A stretch of DNA of 64,000 bases. It comes from Pedococcus sp. 5OH_020. Lineage in GTDB: Bacteria > Actinomycetota > Actinomycetes > Actinomycetales > Dermatophilaceae. The stretch's first letter is position 1. Each line of letters starts with the position of its first letter. Shown here piece after piece: positions 1-8,600 of this stretch. Position numbers and translations under genes: made by a program. The notes beneath the pieces are model-generated. The model saw only the letters and a program-made list of their open reading frames with translations, made no database searches and had not been told where the DNA came from. The stretch lies in contig NZ_JAPYZV010000001.1 of NCBI RefSeq assembly GCF_027812955.1, positions 584,664 to 648,663 of the forward strand, read 5' to 3'.

Positions 1-2907
1 GTGCTGGGCGCCGGGCTCACCTGGCGGCAGGTCGTCATCCTGCGAACGGTCGCGAAGTACCTGCGCCAGACCGGGTCCACGTTCTCCCAGGAGTATGTGG
101 AGTCAGCCCTGGCGTCGAACGTCGCCCTTGCCGGCCGGCTCGTCGACCTGTTCGAGGTGCGGTTCGACCCCAACCGGTACGACGGCCAGGCCGGGTCCGA
201 GCGGGAGACCCGGGAGACGGCGGTGTCCGAGTCCATCACCAAGGGCCTGGACGAGGTGCGCTCCCTGGACCACGACCGCATCATCCGGGCGTTCCTCGGG
301 GTTATCGCCGCAACGCTGCGCACGAACTACTACCAGCCAGACCCCTCCGGCGGCGTGAGGCCGTACGTCTCGCTCAAGCTCAACCCGAAGAAGGTGCCGG
401 ACCTGCCGGCCCCGCGGCCGCAGTTCGAGATCTTCGTGTACTCGCCCCGGGTGGAAGGCGTCCATCTCCGGTTCGGCCCGGTGGCCCGCGGCGGTCTGCG
501 CTGGTCCGACCGCCGGGAGGACTTCCGCACCGAGGTGCTCGGCCTGGTGAAGGCGCAGATGGTCAAGAACGCCGTGATCGTGCCCACCGGGTCCAAGGGC
601 GGGTTCTACGCCAAGCAGCTCCCGGACCCCGCGGTGGACCGTGACGCGTGGCTGGCCGAGGGCATCGCGTCGTACAAGATCTTCATCTCCGGGCTGCTCG
701 ACGTCACGGACAACCGCAACGGGTCGCAGATCGTGCCGCCTCCGGCCGTCGTCAGGCACGACGGGGACGACTCCTACCTCGTCGTGGCGGCGGACAAGGG
801 GACTGCGACCTTCTCCGACATCGCGAACGGGGTGGCCCAGTCGTACGGCTTCTGGCTCGACGACGCCTTCGCCTCCGGCGGCTCGGCCGGGTACGACCAC
901 AAGGCCATGGGCATCACCGCGCGCGGTGCGTGGGAGTCGGTCAAGCGTCACTTCCGCGAGATGGGACACGACACCCAGAGCACCGACTTCACCGCCGTGG
1001 GGATCGGCGACATGTCCGGTGACGTCTTCGGCAACGGCATGCTCCTGTCCGAGCACATCCGTCTGGTCGCCGCGTTCGACCACCGCCACATCTTCGTCGA
1101 CCCGCAGCCCGTGGCGGCGACCAGCTTCGCGGAGCGCAAGAGGCTTTTCGACCTGCCGCGCTCCTCGTGGGCCGACTACGACCGCTCCCTCATCAGCGCA
1201 GGGGGTGGGGTCTTCGAGCGCTCCCTGAAGTCCATCACCATCACCCCCGAGATGTCGCAGGCGCTCGGGCTCAGCGCAGGTCGCTCGACGATGACGCCGG
1301 CCGAGCTCATGAAGGCGATCCTCCAGGCGCCCGTGGACCTGCTCTGGAACGGCGGCATCGGCACGTACGTCAAGGCATCGACCGAGCAGAGCTCGGACAT
1401 CGGGGACCGGGCCAACGACGCCATCCGCGTCGACGGCGCCATGCTCCGCTGCAAGGTGGTCGGCGAGGGGGGCAACCTCGGCCTGTCGCAGCTGGGTCGG
1501 GTCGAGGCGGCCCTTCAGGGCGTCCGGGTCAACACCGACGCCATCGACAACTCGGCCGGGGTCGACACCTCGGACCACGAGGTCAACATCAAGATCCTGC
1601 TGACCGCCCTGGTGCGGTCCGGGGACATGACCCTGAAGCAGCGCAACGCCCTGCTCGCCTCGATGACCGACGAGGTGGCCCACCAGGTGCTGCGGGACAA
1701 CTACGAACAGAACGTCCTGCTGGGCAACGCCCGGGCCCAGGAGCACCCCATGCTCCCGGTGCACCAGCGGCTGATCCACTGGCTGGAGGAGCGCGGCGAC
1801 CTCGACAGGGCGCTGGAGTTCCTGCCGTCCGACGCGGAGATCGACCGCCGGTCCCAGGCCGGCAAGGGCCTGAAGTCGCCCGAGTTCTCGGTCCTGGTCG
1901 CGTACGCCAAGCTCGCGCTGAAGGAGGACCTGCTGCCGTCGGAGCTTCCCGACGACCCCTGGTTCCAGCAGACGCTCACGGACTACTTCCCGCAGCCGCT
2001 GCGTGAGCAGTTCTCCGAAGAGCTGACGCAGCATCCGCTGCGCCGCGAGATCATCACCAACGCGGTAGTCAACTCGATGGTGAACCGTGGCGGCATCACG
2101 TTCGCCTTCCGCGCCATGGAGGAGACCGGCTCGACGCCGGAGCAGATCGCCCGGGCCTTCGTGGTGTGCCGGGAGATCTTCGACCTGCCGGGCTTCGTCA
2201 GGTCGGTGGAGGCGCTCGACAACGCCGTGCCCACGGCGGTGCAGAGCCAGCTGTACCTGGAGTTCCGCCGCCTCATCGACCGTTCGATGCGGTGGTTCCT
2301 GACCTCGCGTCCGTCGCGTCTGGACGTCGCGAGCGAGGTGGCACGGTTCGGCGCCGTCGTAGGCGACTACGCTCCGAGGATCCCCGAGCTGCTCAAGGGC
2401 GCGGAGCTGAAGCGGTTGCAGCGCAACACGGCCGCCTTCGAGAAGGCGGGCGTCCCCGCCGAGCTGGCGCTGCGGTCGGCGAGCCTGCTGGACCAGTTCT
2501 CACTGCTGGACATCGTCGACATCGCGACCGACACGGGGGAGTCGCCCGACGACATCGCCTCGCTGTACTTCGTGCTCTCGGAGAGGTTCGGGATCGACGC
2601 CATGCTGACCAGGGTGACGAACCTGCCCCGCGACGACCGCTGGGACGCCTTGGCACGAGGCGCGCTTCGGGACGACCTGTATGCGGTGCTGGAGAGCCTG
2701 GTCCGTTCCGTCATGGACGCCTCGACGTCCGGCGCCCCGGCAGTGGCCCGCTACGACCAGTGGGCACGGGCGAACGCCGAGTCGCTGTCGCGGGCCCGTA
2801 CGGCCCTGTCCGGGATCGAGCGCCTGGACAGGCCGAACATCGCCGCATTGTCGGTCGCGCTCCGTACCCTCCGCTCGGTGATTCGGTCAGGGGCGGCCAC
2901 CTCTTGA
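1..2907 (+). CDS. gdh: NAD-dependent glutamate dehydrogenase, large type, C-terminal 968 residues
   Basis: This is the 3' part of the large NAD-specific glutamate dehydrogenase. Family members are usually about 1,600 residues, so the 5' end lies outside the window and base 1 is not the start. The cytosolic enzyme converts glutamate to 2-oxoglutarate and ammonia. The catalytic core is visible from about residue 160 with GGLRWSDRREDFRTEVLGL, then PTGSKGGFYAKQL, then the dinucleotide-binding half with GDMSGDVFGNGML and VVGEGGNLGLSQLGR. A long helical C-terminal domain follows. The gene ends with TGA and pdtaS starts 71 nt downstream in the same direction with no obvious T-rich terminator, so read-through is possible. 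Confidence 0.93.
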   Translation: MLGAGLTWRQVVILRTVAKYLRQTGSTFSQEYVESALASNVALAGRLVDLFEVRFDPNRYDGQAGSERETRETAVSESITKGLDEVRSLDHDRIIRAFLGVIAATLRTNYYQPDPSGGVRPYVSLKLNPKKVPDLPAPRPQFEIFVYSPRVEGVHLRFGPVARGGLRWSDRREDFRTEVLGLVKAQMVKNAVIVPTGSKGGFYAKQLPDPAVDRDAWLAEGIASYKIFISGLLDVTDNRNGSQIVPPPAVVRHDGDDSYLVVAADKGTATFSDIANGVAQSYGFWLDDAFASGGSAGYDHKAMGITARGAWESVKRHFREMGHDTQSTDFTAVGIGDMSGDVFGNGMLLSEHIRLVAAFDHRHIFVDPQPVAATSFAERKRLFDLPRSSWADYDRSLISAGGGVFERSLKSITITPEMSQALGLSAGRSTMTPAELMKAILQAPVDLLWNGGIGTYVKASTEQSSDIGDRANDAIRVDGAMLRCKVVGEGGNLGLSQLGRVEAALQGVRVNTDAIDNSAGVDTSDHEVNIKILLTALVRSGDMTLKQRNALLASMTDEVAHQVLRDNYEQNVLLGNARAQEHPMLPVHQRLIHWLEERGDLDRALEFLPSDAEIDRRSQAGKGLKSPEFSVLVAYAKLALKEDLLPSELPDDPWFQQTLTDYFPQPLREQFSEELTQHPLRREIITNAVVNSMVNRGGITFAFRAMEETGSTPEQIARAFVVCREIFDLPGFVRSVEALDNAVPTAVQSQLYLEFRRLIDRSMRWFLTSRPSRLDVASEVARFGAVVGDYAPRIPELLKGAELKRLQRNTAAFEKAGVPAELALRSASLLDQFSLLDIVDIATDTGESPDDIASLYFVLSERFGIDAMLTRVTNLPRDDRWDALARGALRDDLYAVLESLVRSVMDASTSGAPAVARYDQWARANAESLSRARTALSGIERLDRPNIAALSVALRTLRSVIRSGAATS

Positions 2908-2978
2908 CCACCGCAGGCACCCTGCGGGCAGCGAGCCCGCGCGGTGGGCACGCCGGGGGGCGAGGTTAGGCTGCGAGC

Positions 2979-4472
2979 GTGCCCACCCTCAACGAGGTGC
3001 TGCAGACCTCCACCGACCTCGCACCGGCAGAGGTCGAGTGGCTGCAGCTGCTCGTGGGTGACTGGCAGCTGATCTCCGACCTGTCCTTCGCCGACCTTGT
3101 GCTGTGGGTTCCCGGCGGTATGGAGGGCTGGCTGGCTGTCGCCCACGTCCGGCCCACGACGGGGCAGATGGTGTTCTTCGAGGACGTGGTCGGCCGCCGC
3201 ACACACCGAGGCAGACAGTCGCTGCTCGACCAGGCGTACGGCGACGGTCGCATCGTCCGGGAGCGGGACCCGATCTTCCGCGACGACATGCCCGTCCGGG
3301 AGGAGGCCATCCCGGTCGTCCGGGCGGGCCGGGCGCTGGCGGTGATCACCCGCCATACGAACCTTGCTGCGATGCGCACCCCGAGCCGGCTCGAGCTCAC
3401 CTACCAGGCGCTCGCTGACGCACTGGCTCGGATGATCGCGGCCGGCGAGTTTCCCAACATCTCGGCCCCCACCGGGCAGCGCCGGGGCGCGCCGAGGGTC
3501 GGCGACGGCGTCATCCGGCTCGATGTCAACGGCGTCGTCTCCTACGCCAGCCCCAACGCGCTGTCGGCGATCCACCGGCTGGGTCATGTCGGCGACGTCA
3601 TCGGGGAGCTGCTGGCCAAGGTGGTCGCGGACCTGCTGCGCGACGAGTCGCCGGTCGACGAGTCACTGGCTGTGGTGGTCACCGGACGCGCACCGTGGCG
3701 GACCGAGGTCACCTCGCGGGGCGCCAGCGTGTCGATGCGAGCCATCCCGATCACCGAGGCGGGTGAGCGGGTGGGAGCCCTGCTCCTGCTCCGGGACGTC
3801 TCGGAACTGCGCCGGCGCGAGCAGGAGCTCATCACCAAGGACGCCACGATCCGCGAGATCCACCACCGGGTGAAGAACAACCTCCAGACGGTGGCCGCGC
3901 TGCTGCGGCTCCAGGCGCGACGGCTTCCCGAAGGAGAGGCAGGCAGGGCTGCCCTGGAGGAGGCGGTGCGCCGGGTGGGGGTCATCGCCCTGGTCCACGA
4001 GACCTTGAGCCAGGGGTTCGACGAGACGGTGGACTTCGACGACATCGCCGTGCGAGGGCTGCAGGCCATCACCGAGCTGGCGAAGATGGAGCACCCCATC
4101 TCCTCGACCGTCATCGGGACCTTCGGCACGTTGCGCGCGGAGGACGCGACGGCCATGGCGATGATCCTGTCCGAGCTCGTCCAGAACGCGGTCGAGCACG
4201 GTCTCGCGGAGACCGGCGGTGGCTCGATCTGTGTCGAGGCCAAGCGCACGGCCGACGACCGGGGAGAGGAGGTCCTGTCCGTGGCGATCGTCGACGACGG
4301 GGCGGGGCTGCCGTCGGACTTCAAGCCCGGCAGGTCGGGGCTGGGGACGCAGATCGTGGAGTCCCTGGTGCAGGACCTGCGCGGACGGATCATCTGGGAG
4401 GCGGCGGAGCCTCGAGGGACGAAGGTGCTGTTCCGGGCCAGGCTCCGGCCGTTGGCTCGGGATGGTGCCTGA
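2979..4472 (+). CDS. pdtaS: PdtaS-type cytosolic sensor histidine kinase
   Basis: 497 residues with no membrane segment. In order I see a GAF-like N-terminal sensor (about 1-150), a PAS-like domain (about 175-270, containing GVVSYASPNALSAI), a HisKA_2 dimerisation domain with the phosphorylated histidine in REIHHRVKNNLQTVAALLR near residue 295, and an HATPase_c domain (ELVQNAVEHG, VDDGAGLP, GLGTQIV). This layout is that of actinobacterial PdtaS, which phosphorylates the ANTAR regulator PdtaR to control transcription antitermination. No intact pdtaR is next to it; only decayed ANTAR sequences occur further right. The GTG start at 2979 follows a short purine-rich stretch. A strong hairpin separates it from the convergent whiB gene. 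Confidence 0.86.
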   Translation: MPTLNEVLQTSTDLAPAEVEWLQLLVGDWQLISDLSFADLVLWVPGGMEGWLAVAHVRPTTGQMVFFEDVVGRRTHRGRQSLLDQAYGDGRIVRERDPIFRDDMPVREEAIPVVRAGRALAVITRHTNLAAMRTPSRLELTYQALADALARMIAAGEFPNISAPTGQRRGAPRVGDGVIRLDVNGVVSYASPNALSAIHRLGHVGDVIGELLAKVVADLLRDESPVDESLAVVVTGRAPWRTEVTSRGASVSMRAIPITEAGERVGALLLLRDVSELRRREQELITKDATIREIHHRVKNNLQTVAALLRLQARRLPEGEAGRAALEEAVRRVGVIALVHETLSQGFDETVDFDDIAVRGLQAITELAKMEHPISSTVIGTFGTLRAEDATAMAMILSELVQNAVEHGLAETGGGSICVEAKRTADDRGEEVLSVAIVDDGAGLPSDFKPGRSGLGTQIVESLVQDLRGRIIWEAAEPRGTKVLFRARLRPLARDGA

Positions 4473-4585
4473 GTCGCCGCCGCGAGGCGAGCGGCGCGAG
4501 CGGCCTTGCACCAGGGAGCAGCTTGCCGACACCCCGACGCACCGTGGGGCGGATCGCGACACGCGGGACACCCTCGGACACGGAT

Positions 4586-4621
4586 GTGCCCCACAACGCG
4601 CCAAGGCGCGTCGCGGGGCAC
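4586..4621. terminator. Strong hairpin between convergent pdtaS and whiB1
   Basis: Two nested perfect arms: GTGCCCC (4586-4592) pairs with GGGGCAC (4615-4621), and ACGCGCC pairs with GGCGCGT inside it. The hairpin sits between two genes that point at each other and has no T-run, which is usual for actinobacterial bidirectional terminators. Confidence 0.6.
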
Positions 4622-4634
4622 GCGACGAGAGAAG

Positions 4635-4883
4635 TCAGCCGGCGCGACGGGCGCGAGCGTTGCGGCGCTTCAGCGCGCGACGCTCGTCTTCGGACATGCC
4701 ACCCCAGACGCCGGCGTCCTGGCCGGACTCGATGGCCCACTTGAGGCACACGTCGATAACTTCACAGCGTCGGCAAACAGCCTTGGCCTCCTCGATCTGG
4801 AGAATCGCGGGGCCGGTGTTCCCGATGGGGAAGAACAGCTCCGGGTCCTCGTCGAGGCAGGCAGCGCGGTCGCGCCAATCCAT
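4635..4883 (-). CDS. whiB1: WhiB1-type iron-sulfur transcriptional regulator
   Basis: 82 residues. Wbl proteins bind a [4Fe-4S] cluster through four cysteines and work with the primary sigma factor; WhiB1 members respond to nitric oxide. The four cysteines are at residues 9, 37, 40 and 46, the turn GVWGG is at 58-62, and the basic DNA-binding tail ERRALKRRNARARR ends the protein. I chose ATG 4883 because AAGGAG lies about 11 nt upstream and the protein then starts MDWRDRAAC as in WhiB1. The frame is open further upstream, but that longer version would add an unrelated leader of 36 residues. The long upstream region holds an inverted repeat at 5160-5200. Confidence 0.93.
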   Translation of the reverse strand: MDWRDRAACLDEDPELFFPIGNTGPAILQIEEAKAVCRRCEVIDVCLKWAIESGQDAGVWGGMSEDERRALKRRNARARRAG

Positions 4884-5159
4884 GAAGATCGTGCTCCTTG
4901 TGATGACAGGGGTACGCCCAGTGCGACGAGGTCCCCGGTTGCGGACCTCACGGCACGGACGCGTCATTGCGGTGTGTGCGGGGTCGTGCACCTGGGCAGT
5001 CGCGGGTCACCGGAGTTCCGGGTGCCATTTCCACACAGGATGAAACGCACGCGCGCCCCATTTTGAAGGGCTGCACGCTCCTCTGCCAACGGGTTGGCGC
5101 ATGTTTCTGTTCCAGCCTCACAGATGGAAGGGCTTTTGGGCAGGTCCCAGGCCGTGAGA

Positions 5160-5200
5160 CCGTCTCGCAAACGTGAGGCTTTGGTCACATTGCGAGACGG
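5160..5200. promoter_or_regulatory. 11-bp inverted repeat, candidate operator
   Basis: CCGTCTCGCAA (5160-5170) is repeated as its exact complement TTGCGAGACGG (5190-5200) with a 19 nt spacer. A third partial copy (GTGAGACCGTCTC) overlaps the left arm. It lies in the divergent region between whiB1 and the membrane protein at 5244, so it could bind a dimeric regulator of either gene. No bound protein is known from sequence alone. Confidence 0.45.
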
Positions 5201-5243
5201 GGCGCCCCTGACTTGGCACGCACCAGGACCTACTGTGGCCGTC

Positions 5244-5654
5244 GTGAGCGAACCGCGCGGGACCGGGGGCGTCGAGCAGGCCCACCGACCCGGGAGGTTC
5301 CGTGCCGTCGCGGCTCTGGTCTGCGCTGTCGAGGCAGTCGTGCTGCTGGCGTTCTGCGCCTTCTACCTGTGGGAGCTGGCCCGGGGCGAGGGCGACGACC
5401 CCAGTCGAACCGTCATGTCCGCGGTGCTCATCGCCCTCACCGCTGTGGCTCTCGGCCTGTTGGGTCGCGCGTGGTGGCGGGGAGCCAGCTGGCCGAACGC
5501 CCCCACGGTCGTGTGGAACCTGCTGCTCCTGCCGGTCGCGTGGAGCTTGGTGCAGGGCGACCGGGCGGTCGTGGGGGCTCTCGTGGCTCTGGTCGCGCTG
5601 CTGGGGATCGTCGCTGCGGTGCGCAGCAGCCCCGGCAACGGCGGCACTGCCTGA
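5244..5654 (+). CDS. Small four-helix integral membrane protein, function unknown
   Basis: About 136 residues with four predicted hydrophobic segments: AALVCAVEAVVLLAFCAFYL, then segments around VMSAVLIALTAVALGLLG, VVWNLLLLPVAWSLV and VVGALVALVALLGIV. A short charged N-terminus and the tail RSSPGNGGTA are cytosolic-looking. The start is GTG 5244 (VSEPRG) or GTG 5235; the frame is open further upstream but that part lacks coding bias. It resembles the uncharacterised small membrane proteins common in Actinomycetota. It converges with the large FHA/FtsK ATPase gene, leaving 43 nt between the stops. Confidence 0.7.
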   Translation: MSEPRGTGGVEQAHRPGRFRAVAALVCAVEAVVLLAFCAFYLWELARGEGDDPSRTVMSAVLIALTAVALGLLGRAWWRGASWPNAPTVVWNLLLLPVAWSLVQGDRAVVGALVALVALLGIVAAVRSSPGNGGTA

Positions 5655-5697
5655 CCTCGCCATGCGAGGTGCCGACCACGCGGCCGGGTCTGGAACG

Positions 5698-8600
5698 TCA
5701 GCAACGGCGCTGGGCCTCCGAGGCCGTCTGGTCCGGCGATGCCACTTGGACTGGTATCGCGGCTCCCTGGCGAAGCAGATGCCCGCGGCCCGGCACCGGA
5801 CGCGCAGCCGGGGCCAGCCGCAGCCCGAACAGCTCTGCGTCACCGGCGGTCCGTGGACCTAGCAGGATGCCGGTGCGATGCCGGCTCAGGTCGACCGCCA
5901 ACCCGCGATACTGAGTCGCCATCCTGCTGGGATCTGCCCCGCAGATGACGACGCCGTGGTGCGCATCCACCAGCCTGGCCATCTCCTGCAGTGCCGGCTC
6001 GACCGGACTGTCCACCACGTCGTGGGCCAGGTCCACCACCACAGCCAAGGAGCTCACCCGGCGGCGGAGGTCGACGAGTGGCTCCGGCTGGTCGGGATGG
6101 GACCACAGCGCCACCCGTGGGTCGTCGCGCAGCCTGTCCAAGGCACCGGGTCGGCCGGCGACGACCGCCAGCGGGTGCCCTTGCTGCAACAGGCCACGGG
6201 CCAGCACCAGCAACGTGGTCGACACCCCACTGCCCGCGGCCCCGCACACCAGCCAACGCCGACCGTCGTCGACCAGCGACAGTCCGACCGGGTCACCACT
6301 GTCGCCGCCGACCCCTGCGAGAACCACGCCCGCCCGCCGGTGCGTCGACAGGCTGGTCTCGCTGACGTGGTCGGGAAGGTCGACCATCCTGAACGCCGTG
6401 GCGTATGCAGGCGTCACGGGTGACGTGGGAGCGGTGCCCGCTCCGATGGTCCCTCCGACGAGTGTCGCGGTGGTCGTCGGCGTGGGTTTCGGCGTGGATG
6501 TCGGGGTGGGTGTTGCGAGCTGGACCTCCGTGCCGTCGAGCAGGAGTCCCCGGCCGGGTGGCTGACGACGCGGAACCCTGGAAGGGGCCAGGCCGGCGAG
6601 GATGGCATCGGTCGGGTCGGCCAGACGGAGCAGCACCCTGCGCGAGAGTACCGAGGCGATCGGGCCGAGCAGGAGTGACCTGTCACCAGCGACCATTGCG
6701 CGCACGCCCACTGCCTCACCCTCGCGCAGGAGAGCGGTCAGCCTTCCCACGAGGGTCGGCTGAGCCTCTTCGAGATGGTGGCTGAGCAGCTGCCAGTCGT
6801 CGATCAGGACGAGCATGGGCGGACCCGCGTCCGAGCGCGGGACCGGGTGGTCGGCCTGCCGCGGGGCCAGCGAGCGGCGTGGACTCCTGGACAGCCGTCC
6901 TCGGCGCCCGGCGACCTCCTCGGCGAGTCGTCCCAGGAAGCGCTCGAGCCGGGCGATGTCGGCGGAGTCGACGTGCGTCCCACACTGCGGCAGTTCCGTG
7001 AGGGCCGCCAAGGAACCGCTGCTGACCGCGTGCAGATGCAGCTGCGTTGCATCGAGCCTCGCCGAGAACGCCTGTGCCGTGGTCAGCAGGGCCGTCGAGC
7101 GGCCGCTCCCGCTCGACCCTATGAGCCCCCAGTGTCCGGGCAGCCGCAGGTCGACCACCAGGGGCAGCTGCTTCTGTCGTTCCGGATAGTCGGCCAGCCC
7201 CACTGAGGCCGTGAGATCGCCGCCCTCGGTGGGTGGCAGAGAGTACCAGCGCACGTCCTCCGGCAGGACAGGAAGCCACGCGGGGCGGCTGCTCGTGGCC
7301 GCGAGCTGCGCTGCCGCCCCCCTTACTGCCGTGACGATCTCGCCGAGCTCGCTGCCCTCGTCGCTCGCCGAGGGCAGGGATGAGAGGACGGGGTCGCCGA
7401 ACGTCACCGTGCGAACGTTGATGCCGTCGAGCCGGCGTGCCGGCTGCCCGCCCACGTGGGCGGCGTGGAACAACGTCAGGCCGCCGTCACCCGTGCGGGC
7501 GAACCCGCGCCCGGGAGTGTCCTGCGCCAGGCCGGCCGCGTCGGGAGCGTCGATGACGTCGGACGAGTCGGCCGCGTCCCTGACGCGCAGCGCGACGCGA
7601 AGGTTCATGTTCGCCCTGATGTCCCAGGTGACCACCCCGGCCGGACGCTGCGTCGCCAGGACGAGGTGGACGCCGAGCGAGCGACCCAGGGAGGCGACGC
7701 GCACCATACCGTCGACGAAGGAGGGGAGCTCCTCGGCGAGTGCCCTGAACTCGTCCACGACGACGACCAGCCTCGCCAGTGGAGCCGCGGCACCGTGCGG
7801 GCTTCCCTGGTAGGCAAGGAAGTCCGTCACCTCGGCACCTGCGAGGATCCGCTCCCGCCGCCGGAGCTCCGAGCGCAAGGACGTCAAGGCACGCTCCGCG
7901 AGGTGCTCGTCGAGGTCGGTGACGACTCCGGCGGTGTGCGGCAACACTGCGCAGTCTCGGAAGGCAGCACCTCCCTTGTAGTCCACCAGGACGAACGACA
8001 GGTGCTCCGGCCGGTTGTGAAGGGCCAGAGAGGCCACCAGCGTCCGCAACAGCTCGGACTTGCCGGATCCCGTCGTCCCCGCCACCAGGACGTGCGGCCC
8101 GTCCGCAGCCAGGTCCAGCCACCACGTGCCGTCGACAGTGAGGCCGACCGGTACGCGGGTGGCGTGTGGTCGCGCTTCCCAGCCGGCCGCCACGGATCTG
8201 GAGCCCGGCCGCTGACCCAGGAGCTGGCCCAGTGCGACAGAGGCGACCAAGCCCGCGCCGGTGCGGGCGGCGGCCGTGGTGTCGCGCAGCGGCGCCAGCG
8301 CCCGGCTCAACCTGTCGGACCACCAGTCGCCGGCGGCGTCGAAGCCCTCCAGCACCTCAGGTTCGCGGCCGGCCCCCACCAGCGTCGGATGCTCGGACTG
8401 CGTTACGTCGAGCACTGCTGCGCACTCCGTCGGAAGCAAGGCGCCCGCCTGGTCCAGCGCGATGGTGCATACCCCTACCGCCAGTCCCTTCCGGAGGACG
8501 ACAGGCAGGCCTGGGAGACGTCGTAGTGCGGCAGCGCCGTCCAGCACGAGGACCGTCCAGGGCCCGCCCCAGGGCTGCGTGGGTCCGGGACTGGCCTGCG

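Noticed and set aside
103..2034. Long antisense frame (643 codons) within glutamate dehydrogenase
   Set aside because: It is the antisense shadow of a well-supported gene; its translation is low-complexity and shows no domains.
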